From assembly GCA_035525495.1 (NCBI GenBank), contig DATLED010000023.1, positions 1 to 30,583 of the forward strand: DNA of 30,583 nt, written 5' to 3'. The translations under genes and the position numbers were made by a program. The notes below the pieces were generated by a model. It was not told the origin of the DNA and did no database searches. It saw only the letters and a program-made list of their open reading frames with translations. This DNA is from DATLED01 sp035525495. GTDB taxonomy: Bacteria; Actinomycetota; Acidimicrobiia; Acidimicrobiales; CADCTF01. Position 1 is the stretch's first letter. Each line of letters starts with the position of its first letter. Shown one piece after another: positions 7,540 through 15,941 of the stretch.

Positions 7540-8421
7540 TCAGGTGAGCTGGCCCATCAGTCGGGGAACGACGTCGCCGACCTCCGCGGGCGACCAGCGG
7601 TCGCCCTTGTCCTCCGAGGGTCCGCGACCCCAGGTCGAGGCGACGCCGATCATGCCGCCGGCGACGTTGAACACCTGGCCGGTCACGTCCGATGCGGGGC
7701 TGCCGAGCCACACGACCAGCGGGGCGATGTTGGCCGGGTCGCGCCGGTCGAACTCGTCCGCCTTCGGCTCGGGCCGCGCGGCGGCGCCCGGCACGCTCAT
7801 GGTCATGCGGGTGCGGGCGCCGGGCGCGATGGCGTTGACGTTCACGCCGTATCGGCCGACCTCCTTGGCGACGATCTGGGAGAACGACGCGATCCCGGAC
7901 TTGGCGGCGCCGTAGTTCGACTGCCCGGGGTTGGCGTACAGGCCCGACCCGGACGACGTGTTGACGACGCGAGCCACGTTCGTCTCCCCCGCCTTCGTGC
8001 GCTCCCGCCAGTAGGCAGCGGCCCAACGGGTCGTGCAGAACGTGCCCTTGAGGTGGACGCGGATGACGGCGTCCCACTCGTCCTCGGTCATGTTGATCAG
8101 CATCCGGTCGCGCAGGATCCCGGCGTTGTTCACGAGCGTGTCGAGGCCGCCGAAGGTCTCGACGGCCTGGTTGATCAGCCGCTGCGAGCCCTCCCAGTCG
8201 GAGACGTCCTCGCCGTTGGCGACCGCCTCGCCGCCCATCGCCTTGATCTCTTCGACGACCGATTCCGCCACTTCGCTCTTGGCCCCGCCGCCGTCGAGGT
8301 CGACGCCGTAGTCGTTCACGACGACCTTGGCCCCCTCGGCGGCGAACAGCAGCGCCTCCTCGCGACCGATGCCTCGGCCGGCTCCGGTCACGATGACGAC
8401 TCGTCCCTCACAGATCCCCAT
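7540..8421 (-). CDS. Short-chain dehydrogenase/reductase, resembling multifunctional-enzyme-2 type
   Basis: This 293-residue SDR has the cofactor motif TGAGRGIG (12-19), NNAG (98-101), the catalytic serine in NTSSGSG (about 154-160) and Y170-x3-K174. It is longer than a plain FabG. The insert after beta 2 (VVVNDYGVDLDGGGAKSE) resembles the 3-hydroxyacyl-CoA dehydrogenase domain of peroxisomal-type multifunctional enzymes, which would fit the acyl-CoA genes nearby. The ATG at 8421 is chosen because MGICEGRVVIVTG starts directly at the fold and a TACGTT hexamer lies six bases upstream. Confidence 0.87.
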   Translation of the reverse strand: MGICEGRVVIVTGAGRGIGREEALLFAAEGAKVVVNDYGVDLDGGGAKSEVAESVVEEIKAMGGEAVANGEDVSDWEGSQRLINQAVETFGGLDTLVNNAGILRDRMLINMTEDEWDAVIRVHLKGTFCTTRWAAAYWRERTKAGETNVARVVNTSSGSGLYANPGQSNYGAAKSGIASFSQIVAKEVGRYGVNVNAIAPGARTRMTMSVPGAAARPEPKADEFDRRDPANIAPLVVWLGSPASDVTGQVFNVAGGMIGVASTWGRGPSEDKGDRWSPAEVGDVVPRLMGQLT

Positions 8422-8427
8422 GGCGCG

Positions 8428-8437
8428 AACGTATCCT
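8428..8437. promoter_or_regulatory. Shared divergent leaderless promoter
   Basis: TACGTT on the minus strand (8433 to 8428) is exactly 6 bases from the ATG at 8421. TATCCT on the plus strand (8432-8437) is exactly 6 bases from the ATG at 8444. The two hexamers overlap by two base pairs. With 22 bases between the genes there is no room for leaders. Confidence 0.55.
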
Positions 8438-8443
8438 CCCCAA

Positions 8444-9550
8444 ATGCCCAGCCACCTGCCGACGCCGTCGATCGTGTGGCCGCTCAGCGACCGCGGACTG
8501 GCGCCGCGCCTGATGGACCTGGCGACGTTGCCGTTCGTGACCGGCGAGCACCCGCACGCCCGCCAGGCGTTCCTCGGCGACGTCGACTCGATCGACGGGC
8601 TCACGCCACAGGGCGGAGACGTCGAGCGGGAGCTGCTGCAGGACAGTGGCGACCGCCAGCGAATCGTGCGCGGCGACGGGTGGCAGGCCCACCTCGTGCT
8701 CGTCCGACGACGACCCGAGGTCCAGGTGCTCGTGACGGCCGAGACGGCGGCGCTGGCCGACGCCGTGCTCGAGGAAATCCGCAGCGCCGTGCCGCCGCCG
8801 GAGCGCACCGACGCGCAGGCCCGCCTCACGCTCTGGACGGCCGGCACCGGCGGCAGCCCGGTCCGCCACCGCCGCTGGGTCGACGCACCGCGGTGGGCCG
8901 CCATCGACCGCAACTACCCCGGCGAGGTGCGGGAGCCGCTCGCACGTCTCATGACGATGCCCGAGGCGCCGATGAGCGGCGGTCGCCTCCTCCTCTGGTA
9001 CGGCGACCCGGGCACCGGCAAGACGACGGCCATCCGGGCCCTCGCCCATCAGTGGCAGTCGTGGGCCGACGTGCACTTCGTGCTCGACCCCGAGGCCTTC
9101 TTCGGCGGCCCCGACTACCTGATGCACGTCGTGGCCGAGGAGGACGCGTGGGACCCGCGCCTCATCGCCACGTCGCGATGGAAGGTCCTCGTCGTCGAGG
9201 ACGCCGACGAGCTCATCCGGGCCGACGCCCGCCAAGAGGCCGGCGCGTCGCTCGGCCGCCTGCTGAACCTCACCGACGGCATCCTCGGGCACGGGTTGCG
9301 GGTGCTGCTGCTGATCACGACCAACGAGCCGATGCGAGCGCTGCACCCGGCCGTCGTGCGTCCCGGCCGTTGCCTCGCGGACGTCCAGTTCCGGCCGTTC
9401 AGCTCACAAGAGGCGAACGAGTGGCTCGGTGACTCCGGCGGTCCCGGGGCCGCCGATCACGTGACGTTGGCGGAGCTCTACCGGCTGCGAGGGGACATCG
9501 ATACGATCGCCACCGAAGCGCCGCCCGAACGGCCGGGCAGCTACCTCTAG
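8444..9550 (+). CDS. AAA-family ATPase
   Basis: The 368-residue protein has an N-terminal region of about 165 residues that I do not recognise with certainty (it may be the DUF5925-type domain found before such ATPases) and a C-terminal AAA module. Visible motifs are Walker A GDPGTGKT (187-194), Walker B VLVVEDADE (248-256), sensor 1 ITTNE (291-295) and an arginine-finger-like RPGR (306-309). No protease, DNA-binding or membrane segment is seen, so the substrate is unknown. Its stop codon shares a CTAG with the convergent epimerase gene. It is divergently transcribed from the dehydrogenase at 7540-8421. Confidence 0.85.
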   Translation: MPSHLPTPSIVWPLSDRGLAPRLMDLATLPFVTGEHPHARQAFLGDVDSIDGLTPQGGDVERELLQDSGDRQRIVRGDGWQAHLVLVRRRPEVQVLVTAETAALADAVLEEIRSAVPPPERTDAQARLTLWTAGTGGSPVRHRRWVDAPRWAAIDRNYPGEVREPLARLMTMPEAPMSGGRLLLWYGDPGTGKTTAIRALAHQWQSWADVHFVLDPEAFFGGPDYLMHVVAEEDAWDPRLIATSRWKVLVVEDADELIRADARQEAGASLGRLLNLTDGILGHGLRVLLLITTNEPMRALHPAVVRPGRCLADVQFRPFSSQEANEWLGDSGGPGAADHVTLAELYRLRGDIDTIATEAPPERPGSYL

Positions 9551-10560
9551 GTCGGTCCGACCGCCTGCGCGCGCGACCGCCACGCTTCGAGGAGCTCGGA
9601 CTCCCGCTCCGGCGACAACGTGCCCGGGCCCATCGCGGACTGGTCGGGCCTGGTCCGGTCCCACGCCAACGTGTCGGCCGCCGTGTCGACGATCGACCGG
9701 TTCACGAGGAGGCCGGCGGCGACCGCCGCCGACCACGCCTCGAAGATGTTGTCGATCGCCGCGTCGGACGGGAGGTACAGCGGGAAGGGGATGTCGTGCT
9801 CGGCCACGAACGCCTCGTCCACCCACACCGGCTCGACGTTCGACTGGGCGGCGGCGGCGCACGCCTCGACGAGCCCGCGCAATGTCAGGGGCGACGACGG
9901 CCCGACGCTGTTGAAGTCGCCGCACCTGCCCGACACCGTCGCCGCCACGACGAAGTCCGCCTGGTCGCGGGCGTGGACGACCTGGACGGGCTGATCCGGC
10001 CGATCTGGGACGAGCATCTCGCCGCCGCGGGCGGCCCGCCGCACCCACCACGTGAAGCGATCGGTCGGGTCGTGCGGACCCGCGACCATGCCCGGACGGA
10101 CGATCGTCGAGGCGTCCGGGAAGGCCGCCTGCACCTCCTCCTCGCACAACACCTTCAGCGCGCCGTAGGAGGCGTTCGTCACCTCCTCGCTCGTCGGATC
10201 CTCGAGTCGCTCGAGCGGCGCCGACTCGTCGTCGGGCACCCCGGTGGACGGTCCGTGCACGTAGACCGACACCGTCGAGACGAAGGTGTAGTGGCCCACC
10301 CGCCCGTCCAACGCCGCGATCGCCTCCCGGACCCGGCGGGGCGTGTAGGCGTTGACGTCGACAACGGCGTCCCACTCGCCCCCCGCCAAAGCCGTCAGGT
10401 CACCCGACTCGCGGTCACCGACCAACCGGGCCGCGTCAGGGAAGCCGCCGGCATTGGTCCGGCCACGGTTGAACAGGGTCACGTCGTGGCCGGCATCGAG
10501 GGCGGCATCGGTGATGTGGCGCCCGACGAAACCGGTCCCACCCAGCAGGAGCAGTCGCAT
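9547..10560 (-). CDS. NAD-dependent epimerase/dehydratase (extended SDR)
   Basis: The 337-residue protein starts with the Rossmann motif LLLGGTGFVG (glycines at 7-13) and continues with VSTVSVYVHGPS and NASYGALKVLCEE, which supply the active-site serine/threonine and the YxxxK pair. It resembles the NAD-dependent epimerases annotated as reductases in actinobacteria; the substrate is unknown. The ATG at 10560 lies 11 bp after the stop of the DUF6886-like gene, so these two may be co-transcribed. A TAAGGT hexamer overlapping that stop could also give it its own promoter. Confidence 0.85.
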   Translation of the reverse strand: MRLLLLGGTGFVGRHITDAALDAGHDVTLFNRGRTNAGGFPDAARLVGDRESGDLTALAGGEWDAVVDVNAYTPRRVREAIAALDGRVGHYTFVSTVSVYVHGPSTGVPDDESAPLERLEDPTSEEVTNASYGALKVLCEEEVQAAFPDASTIVRPGMVAGPHDPTDRFTWWVRRAARGGEMLVPDRPDQPVQVVHARDQADFVVAATVSGRCGDFNSVGPSSPLTLRGLVEACAAAAQSNVEPVWVDEAFVAEHDIPFPLYLPSDAAIDNIFEAWSAAVAAGLLVNRSIVDTAADTLAWDRTRPDQSAMGPGTLSPERESELLEAWRSRAQAVGPT

Positions 10561-10571
10561 GCTGTGCAACC

Positions 10572-11165
10572 TTACAGTTGCGCGAGCGAATCGGGCATCG
10601 GGGCCCCGCAGTTCCGCAGACGCGACCCGCTGAACTCCAGCGTCGTCGGGACGATGTCGGCCCACCACGTCCAGATCGACGGGGTGATCCGCAACTCGAT
10701 CCCGGCCTCGGCGTGCCGAGCCACGAGGTCGCCGACGACGATCCGTTCGAGGGGCTCGACCGTCTCGGTCGTGGTCCAGTACCCGCCGACCTCATGCGGC
10801 TCGAACGACTCGTGCGGCAGTCGGTAGGCGAAGAGCTCGCACCGCTGCACGGCCGGGAGCCACCCCTGCTCGATCACGTGGATCCGGTCGGCGAGGCTGT
10901 GGCGGAAGAAGTCCGCCCGGTCCTCCGGCGTCGTCCGCTCGCTCCACCAGGCGCACCCCCGAGGGCAGTCGCGCGGGAACCAGAACGTCGGCGCGTGCCG
11001 GGTGTCGACGGCCCACACCCGGGGCTCGAGCTCCACGGACGGGCCCTCCCGCACCCGCTGGGGACGGAACACCTCGATCGCCGGGTCCTCGCTGAAGTGC
11101 CACATGGCGTGGGGACCCTCGCCGGCGTAGGGCGGCGCAGGCGGCCGGCATTCGTCGGGGAGCAT
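10572..11165 (-). CDS. DUF6886-like protein
   Basis: The frame gives 197 residues from ATG 11165, or 177 from ATG 11105. The MWHFSEDPAIEVFRP segment, then VWAVDTRHAPTFWFPRDCPR and a cysteine-tryptophan CAWW, matches my recollection of the DUF6886 family, whose members usually begin close to the HFSED motif. That favours the shorter start, although the longer frame stays open. Function is unknown in this family. There is no signal peptide or membrane segment. It sits upstream of the epimerase on the same strand and diverges from the acyl-CoA ligase at 11226. Confidence 0.7.
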   Translation of the reverse strand: MLPDECRPPAPPYAGEGPHAMWHFSEDPAIEVFRPQRVREGPSVELEPRVWAVDTRHAPTFWFPRDCPRGCAWWSERTTPEDRADFFRHSLADRIHVIEQGWLPAVQRCELFAYRLPHESFEPHEVGGYWTTTETVEPLERIVVGDLVARHAEAGIELRITPSIWTWWADIVPTTLEFSGSRLRNCGAPMPDSLAQL

Positions 11166-11225
11166 GTCCGTAGACTGCCCGCGCGCCGAATTCCGGCGCA
11201 TCTGAGTATTCCGGGGGATGCACGC

Positions 11226-12833
11226 ATGGCCGGTTGGACCTTCGCCGACGTCTGGGAGCTCGTGGCCGATCGGGTCCCGGATGCGCCGTGCCAGATCCAG
11301 GGCGACCGGGTGGTGTCGTGGCGCGACTTCGACGAGCGGGCCGATGGCGTGGCGCGATGGCTCCTCGACCTCGGCGCTGTCAAGCAGGACAAGGTGGCGC
11401 ACTACCTCTACAACTGTCCCGAGTACCTGGAGTCGATGTTCGGGATGTACAAGGCGGGCCTGGTCCCGGTGAACACGAACTACCGGTACGCCGATGAGGA
11501 GCTGCTCTACCTCTGGGACAACGCGGACGCCATCGCCGTCGTCTTCCACGGCACCTTCGCTCCGCGCATCGAGGCGCTCCGAGAGAAGCTGCCGAACATC
11601 AAAGGGTGGCTGTGGGTCGACGACGACAGCGGCCCGTGCCCCGAGTGGGCGACCCCGTACGAGGACGCGGCCTCGACGAAGCCCGGTCGTGTCACCGCGC
11701 CCTGGGGTCGCGACGGCGACGATCTCTACATGCTCTACACCGGCGGCACGACCGGAATGCCCAAGGGCGTGATGTGGCGCCAGGACGACCTGGTCGGCAC
11801 CCTGGCCGCCGCCTTCGCGGCCGCCGTCGACGCCGACGGGAACGCCGACCTCGAGGCCGGCGGGAAGCTCGTCACCGGACCGGGCGGCAAGGGCCTGCCG
11901 GCGTGCCCGCTGATGCACGGGACAGGCGCCTTCACCGCCTTCTCGACGTTGTCGACGGGCGGCTGCATCGTGACGCTGGCCAAGCGGAACTTCGACGCCG
12001 AGGAGCTCCTCGAGACCATCGAGGCGCACAAGGTGAACGTGTTGGCCGTCGTTGGCGACGCCTTCTGCAAGCCGATGCTGGCGGCGCTCGACTCCTCGCC
12101 CGACCGCCGGGACATCTCCAGCCTGATCGCCATCGTGTCCTCGGGCGTGATGTGGAGCGAGGAGACCAAGCAGGGCTTGTTGAAGCACCACGGCGGGATG
12201 TTGCTCTCCGACAACTTCTCCTCGTCCGAGGCGCTCGGCATGGGTGCATCGGTTTCGACGGCCGCAGGAACGTCGAACACGGCGAAGTTCAAGCTCGGCG
12301 AGAACGCGCGGGTCATCACCGAGGACGGCCGCGACGTCGTGCCCGGCTCCGGCGAGGTCGGCATGGTCGCCGTCCGTGGCCGCACCCCCGTCGGCTACTA
12401 CAAGGACCCGGAGAAGTCGGAGAAGACGTTCAAGATCATCGACGGCGCGAGGTACTCCGTGCCCGGAGACTTCGCCACTGTCGAGGAGGACGGCACGCTG
12501 CGGCTGCTCGGTCGAGGTTCGGTGTGCATCAACACGGGCGGCGAGAAGGTCTTCCCCGAGGAGGTCGAGGAGGTCCTGAAGACCCACCCGCACGTGCGCG
12601 ACGCCGTCGCCGTCGGCGTGCCGGACGAGAAGTGGGGCGAGGCCATCTGCGCCATGGTCGAGCCGGTGCCGGGTGCCGAGCTCGACGAGGCCGACGTGAT
12701 CGCCCACGTGAAGTCGCGACTGGCCGCGTTCAAGGCGCCGAAGCGGGTGCTTCCGGTCGACACGATCGGTCGCGCCCCCAACGGCAAGGTCGACTACAAG
12801 CGGCTCAAGGCCGAGGCGACCGCGCGGGTCTAG
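11226..12833 (+). CDS. Acyl-CoA ligase (AMP-forming), FadD19-like
   Basis: This 535-residue ANL enzyme has the P-loop YTGGTTGMPKG (171-181), the aromatic/acidic FSSSEALGMGAS region, the hinge LLGRGSVCINTGGEKVFPEE and the catalytic lysine in APNGKVDYKRLK. The YTGGTTG form and MHGTGAF motif are shared with actinobacterial steroid or long-chain ligases of the FadD19/FadD17 group, so a bulky lipid acid is likely; this is from memory and unproven. A GGGGGA ribosome-binding site precedes the ATG. The last 29 bp overlap the convergent DoxX-like gene. Confidence 0.88.
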   Translation: MAGWTFADVWELVADRVPDAPCQIQGDRVVSWRDFDERADGVARWLLDLGAVKQDKVAHYLYNCPEYLESMFGMYKAGLVPVNTNYRYADEELLYLWDNADAIAVVFHGTFAPRIEALREKLPNIKGWLWVDDDSGPCPEWATPYEDAASTKPGRVTAPWGRDGDDLYMLYTGGTTGMPKGVMWRQDDLVGTLAAAFAAAVDADGNADLEAGGKLVTGPGGKGLPACPLMHGTGAFTAFSTLSTGGCIVTLAKRNFDAEELLETIEAHKVNVLAVVGDAFCKPMLAALDSSPDRRDISSLIAIVSSGVMWSEETKQGLLKHHGGMLLSDNFSSSEALGMGASVSTAAGTSNTAKFKLGENARVITEDGRDVVPGSGEVGMVAVRGRTPVGYYKDPEKSEKTFKIIDGARYSVPGDFATVEEDGTLRLLGRGSVCINTGGEKVFPEEVEEVLKTHPHVRDAVAVGVPDEKWGEAICAMVEPVPGAELDEADVIAHVKSRLAAFKAPKRVLPVDTIGRAPNGKVDYKRLKAEATARV

Positions 12834-13194
12834 CAACCCGAACCGCCGCCCACACCAGCGGGACCTGCAGCGGGAGCCGGAGGATCGTCACCGCGTTCGG
12901 TGTGTCGACCGCCATCTGGACGTTCGCCGGGAACACGGCGACGAGCAGCGTGGCGACGAACCACCCGATGAGCGGACGGCGACGCGGCGGCGCGAGGACC
13001 AGTCCGCCCCCGCCCACGAGCTCGGCGACGCCGCTCAAAGAGACGAGCGGCCGCGCCCAGGTCCCGGGCAGCAGCGTGGGGATGATGCGCTCGTACGGTC
13101 GGGGCACGACGAAGTGCAGCACACCCGTGACGACGAGGAGGGCACCGAGGCCGAGCCGCGACCGACGTCGCCACGTCGACTCCGGCTCGTCCAT
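12805..13194 (-). CDS. DoxX-like small membrane protein
   Basis: The 129-residue protein has about four hydrophobic helices (LGALLVVTGVLHFVV; PLVSLSGVAELVGGGGLVLAP; LIGWFVATLLVAVFPAN; a final LPLQVPLVWAAV). The VTGVLHFVVPRPYERIIP and GVAELVGG segments are typical of DoxX/DoxD-type or MauE-like membrane proteins. Function in this group is poorly defined. It starts with MDEPESTWRRR, a charged cytoplasmic tail, seven bases after a TAGGGT hexamer. Its 3' end runs 29 bp into the acyl-CoA ligase gene on the other strand. Confidence 0.8.
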   Translation of the reverse strand: MDEPESTWRRRSRLGLGALLVVTGVLHFVVPRPYERIIPTLLPGTWARPLVSLSGVAELVGGGGLVLAPPRRRPLIGWFVATLLVAVFPANVQMAVDTPNAVTILRLPLQVPLVWAAVRVARPARSPRP

Positions 13195-13201
13195 CCGGCG
13201 C

Positions 13202-13207
13202 ACCCTA
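13202..13207 (-). promoter_or_regulatory. -10 element (TAGGGT) for the DoxX-like gene
   Basis: Read on the minus strand, TAGGGT ends 7 bases before the ATG at 13194, and a TCGACG hexamer lies about 18 bases further upstream as a possible -35. The spacing fits a leaderless transcript. Confidence 0.45.
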
Positions 13208-13278
13208 CGGCCGGAGCTGTCGGAGCGTCGATCGGCGGCGCGGCCGACGGGAGCGGTGACCGGTGGCCGGCGACGTGC

Positions 13279-13299
13279 GCGCGCAGCAAGACTGCGCGC
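13279..13299 (+). promoter_or_regulatory. Hairpin directly before the ABC1-kinase start codon
   Basis: GCGCGCA (13279-13285) pairs with TGCGCGC (13293-13299) around a 7-base loop and ends one base before the ATG at 13301. No ribosome-binding site is visible. If it is transcribed it would hide the initiation region. Confidence 0.3.
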
Positions 13300-13300
13300 C

Positions 13301-14764
13301 ATGAAGCGGCTGCTCCTGCTCGTCGTCGCCCTCGCCGCGGGCTTCGCCGTCGCCACCCGCCGGCGCACCCGCAGGGGCGACCCCTTCCCCTCGGTGATGC
13401 GGACATCGCAGGGACGCCGCAACGCGCAGCTCGCCATGGTCGGCACCCGTCTCGGCGCGACCGCCGCCACGAACAAGGCCAAGCGCGTCTTCGCCGGCGC
13501 CGAGCGCCGGGAGCAGCTCGACGCCGAGCTCGAGCTGGCGACCGCCGCCGAGGTCACCGCCGCCCTCGGGAACATGAAGGGCGCCCTCATGAAGCTCGGC
13601 CAGATGGCGAGCTACCTCGACGACGGCCTCCCCGAGCCCGTTCGGGAAGCGCTCCGGAGTCTCCAGGCCGACGCGCCCCCGATGAGCTCGGCACTGGCCG
13701 CGGAAGTCGTCGAGCGCGAGCTCGGACAAGGGCCGCCTGACCGGGCGTTCGCCGAGTGGGACCCGACACCCATCGCCGCCGCATCCATCGGCCAGGTCCA
13801 CCGGGCGATGACGCACGACGGGCGGGCCGTGGCCGTCAAGGTGCAGTATCCCGGCGTCGACGAGGCCATCCAGGCCGATCTCGACAACAGCGACTTCCTG
13901 GCCCGCATCATGGGGATGCTGTTCCCCGGCCTCGAGCCGGGGCCCCTCGTCGAGGAGCTGCGGGCCCGTCTCACCGAGGAGGTCGACTACCGCCTCGAAG
14001 CCGACAACCAGCGGCACTTCGCGGACTTCTATCGCCGCCACCCGTTCATCCACATCCCCGACGTCGTCGACGAGCTCAGCACCGGGAGGGTCCTCACGAC
14101 CGAGCTGGCGCCGGGCGTCCGACTCCGCGAGGTCGTGGCCACGTGGTCGCGCGAGGAGCAGGACCTCGCCGGCGAGACGATCTTCCGCTTCGTCTTCCGC
14201 AGCCTCTATCGCTTGCACTGCTTCAACGGCGACCCCCATCCCGGCAACTATCTGTTCGAGCCCGGCGGCCGGGTGACGTTCCTCGACTTCGGGCTCGTCA
14301 AGCGGTTCACACCACACGAGGTCCACCTCTTCGAGTCGATGGTGCGCACGATCGTCCTCGAGCGCGACGGAGACCGGTTCCGGGAGATCCTCGAAGGCGC
14401 CAACGTCCTCAAGCGCGGCTCGGGCATGAGTGCCGACGAGGTCCTCGAGTGGTTCGGGTACTTCTACGAGTTCGTGCTCCGCCACGAGGTGAAGACGTTC
14501 ACCCACGAGTACGCGGCGGAGAGCGTGTCGAAGATCTTCACCCGTTCGGGCGAGGTGGCGAAGTACGGCAACGTCCCTCCGAGCTTCGTGCTCATCCAAC
14601 GCATCAACCTCGGGCTGTCTGCCGTTCTGGCCGAGCTCGGCGCGACCGCCAACTGGCGCGCCATCGCCGAAGAGCTCTGGCCGATGACGAGCGCGCCGCC
14701 GTCCACGTCCCTCGGGCGCGCCGAGGCGGATTGGTTGGCGTCGACCATCTCCGAGCAACGCTGA
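13301..14764 (+). CDS. ABC1/UbiB-type atypical kinase (AarF/ADCK family)
   Basis: The 487-residue protein has the family's hallmarks: the KxGQ motif (KLGQ, 98-101), the alanine-rich loop AAAS (159-162) replacing the usual glycine loop, the ATP lysine Lys180 in VAVKVQYPG, DPHPGN (311-316) as the catalytic loop and LDFG (328-331) for metal binding. The first 18 residues are hydrophobic and followed by many arginines, which suggests a membrane anchor. Characterised relatives support quinone or lipid biosynthesis through ATPase activity. An in-frame GTG at 13256 is an alternative start. The downstream response regulator begins 22 bp later, perhaps from its own promoter. Confidence 0.88.
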   Translation: MKRLLLLVVALAAGFAVATRRRTRRGDPFPSVMRTSQGRRNAQLAMVGTRLGATAATNKAKRVFAGAERREQLDAELELATAAEVTAALGNMKGALMKLGQMASYLDDGLPEPVREALRSLQADAPPMSSALAAEVVERELGQGPPDRAFAEWDPTPIAAASIGQVHRAMTHDGRAVAVKVQYPGVDEAIQADLDNSDFLARIMGMLFPGLEPGPLVEELRARLTEEVDYRLEADNQRHFADFYRRHPFIHIPDVVDELSTGRVLTTELAPGVRLREVVATWSREEQDLAGETIFRFVFRSLYRLHCFNGDPHPGNYLFEPGGRVTFLDFGLVKRFTPHEVHLFESMVRTIVLERDGDRFREILEGANVLKRGSGMSADEVLEWFGYFYEFVLRHEVKTFTHEYAAESVSKIFTRSGEVAKYGNVPPSFVLIQRINLGLSAVLAELGATANWRAIAEELWPMTSAPPSTSLGRAEADWLASTISEQR

Positions 14765-14774
14765 CCTCCCCGGT

Positions 14775-14780
14775 TACCGT
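14775..14780 (+). promoter_or_regulatory. -10 element (TACCGT) for the LuxR-type regulator
   Basis: TACCGT ends exactly 6 bases before the GTG start at 14787, a leaderless arrangement. It lies between the ABC1-kinase stop and the regulator start, so the regulator can be transcribed independently. Confidence 0.5.
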
Positions 14781-14786
14781 GGCGAG

Positions 14787-15455
14787 GTGGCCATACGGAT
14801 CGTGCTCGCCGAGGACAACGTTCTCCTCCGCGAGGGCGTGTCCCGCCTGATCGACGCCGAGCCCGAGCTCGACCTCGTGGCGGCCTGCGGCGACTACGAC
14901 GAGCTGCTGGAGGCGATCCAGAACGAGTCGCCCGACGTCGTCCTCACCGACATCCGGATGCCGCCGACGGGGACGGACGAAGGGATCCGCGCGGCGGCGC
15001 ACCTCCGGCGCACCCGGCCCGAGATCGGCGTCGTCGTCCTGAGCCAGTACGCCGAGCCCGCCTACGCCCTGGACCTCCTCGAGGAGGGGTCGGAGGGACG
15101 GGCCTATCTCCTGAAGGAACGGGTCTCCGATGTCGACCAGCTGCTGCGGGCCATCCACGAGGTGGCGCGCGGGGGCAGCGTCATCGATCCCAAGGTCGTC
15201 GAGGTGCTCGTCGAGGCTCGCGCCCGCGCCGCCCGTTCCCCGCTGACCCGGTTGACGCCCCGAGAGACGGAGATCCTCGGCGAGATGGCCCAGGGCAAGA
15301 ACAACGCCGCCATCGCCGCCGCGCTCGTGCTCTCGGAGCGGGCCGTGGAGAAGCACATCAACTCGATCTTCTCGAAGCTGAGCCTCACCGAGGAGATCGA
15401 CACCCATCGCCGGGTGAAAGCCGTCCTCCTGTTCCTCTCGGATCGGGGGGGCTGA
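14787..15455 (+). CDS. Response regulator, NarL/LuxR type
   Basis: This 222-residue regulator has an N-terminal receiver domain (IRIVLAEDNVLLREG; phosphoacceptor Asp in VVLTDIRMPP; conserved Lys in YLLKERV) and a C-terminal LuxR helix-turn-helix (LTPRETEILGEMAQGKNNAAIA, then SERAVEKHINSIFSKL). It should bind DNA as a dimer after phosphorylation. The start is a GTG six bases after TACCGT. Its receiver is clearly related to that of the receiver-cyclase fusion at 16686-17999 (GDYDEL, TDIRMPP, VVxLSQY). The cognate kinase is not obvious; the only kinase-like gene nearby is degenerate. Confidence 0.92.
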   Translation: MAIRIVLAEDNVLLREGVSRLIDAEPELDLVAACGDYDELLEAIQNESPDVVLTDIRMPPTGTDEGIRAAAHLRRTRPEIGVVVLSQYAEPAYALDLLEEGSEGRAYLLKERVSDVDQLLRAIHEVARGGSVIDPKVVEVLVEARARAARSPLTRLTPRETEILGEMAQGKNNAAIAAALVLSERAVEKHINSIFSKLSLTEEIDTHRRVKAVLLFLSDRGG

Positions 15456-15476
15456 CCACCCCACCCGCCGGGGTGG
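15456..15476 (+). terminator. Short hairpin after the LuxR-type regulator
   Basis: CCACCCC (15456-15462) pairs with GGGGTGG (15470-15476) around a 7-base loop, starting right after the stop codon. It is GC-rich with no T-tract, so it is only a weak terminator candidate. Confidence 0.35.
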
Positions 15477-15521
15477 CTGCACCCTTGGCGCCCGAGGCCC
15501 GCTCGCCGAGGATGGGGGGAG

Positions 15522-15941
15522 ATGGACGCTTCCGGTTCGGTGTGCGTGCTGATCGTCGACGATCAGGCACCCTTCCGCGGCGCGGCGCGAGCCGTCGTCG
15601 GCGCCACCAAGGAGTTCTCCGTCGTCGGCGAGGCCGAGTCCGGCGAGGAAGCCGTCGAGCTCGTGGCATCGCTGGAGCCGGACCTCGTCCTCATGGACAT
15701 CAACATGGGCGGCATCGACGGGATCGAGGCGACCCGCCAGATCCGCGCGGCCAACCCCGAGACGATGGTCGTCCTCGTGTCGACGTACGCCGCCACCGAC
15801 CTCGCCGCCGACGCCCGCACCTGCGGCGCCGCCGCCTACGTCCACAAGGAGGAGCTGGCGCCGCGGGTGCTGCGCGAGCTGTGGTCGACCAAGGGCGACG
15901 CCGAGTGGCGCCGCGGGGCCGACGGCGAGGACGCGGACTAG
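15522..15941 (+). CDS. Stand-alone receiver-domain protein
   Basis: The 139-residue protein is a single receiver domain: acidic pocket in VLIVDDQAPFR, phosphoacceptor Asp in LVLMDINMGGIDG, Thr in VLVSTYA and Lys in YVHKEEL. There is no output domain, only a short charged tail. Such proteins act as phosphate shuttles or bind a partner. A GGGGGGAG purine run touches the ATG directly, which is too close for a normal ribosome-binding site; a GAGGAT hexamer eight bases upstream would fit a leaderless start. Its stop shares a CTAG with the small minus-strand ORF at 15938. Confidence 0.87.
   Translation: MDASGSVCVLIVDDQAPFRGAARAVVGATKEFSVVGEAESGEEAVELVASLEPDLVLMDINMGGIDGIEATRQIRAANPETMVVLVSTYAATDLAADARTCGAAAYVHKEELAPRVLRELWSTKGDAEWRRGADGEDAD

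Noticed and set aside
11166..12836. A minus-strand extension that would make the DUF6886-like protein 754 residues long
   Set aside because: The extension is antisense to the FadD19-like ligase and has no domain content; the family motif begins near the downstream end.
11606..13300. A 565-residue N-terminal extension of the ABC1 kinase
   Set aside because: It overlaps the ligase in another frame, is Arg/Gly-rich and lacks any motif; the kinase begins at MKRLLLLVVALAAG.
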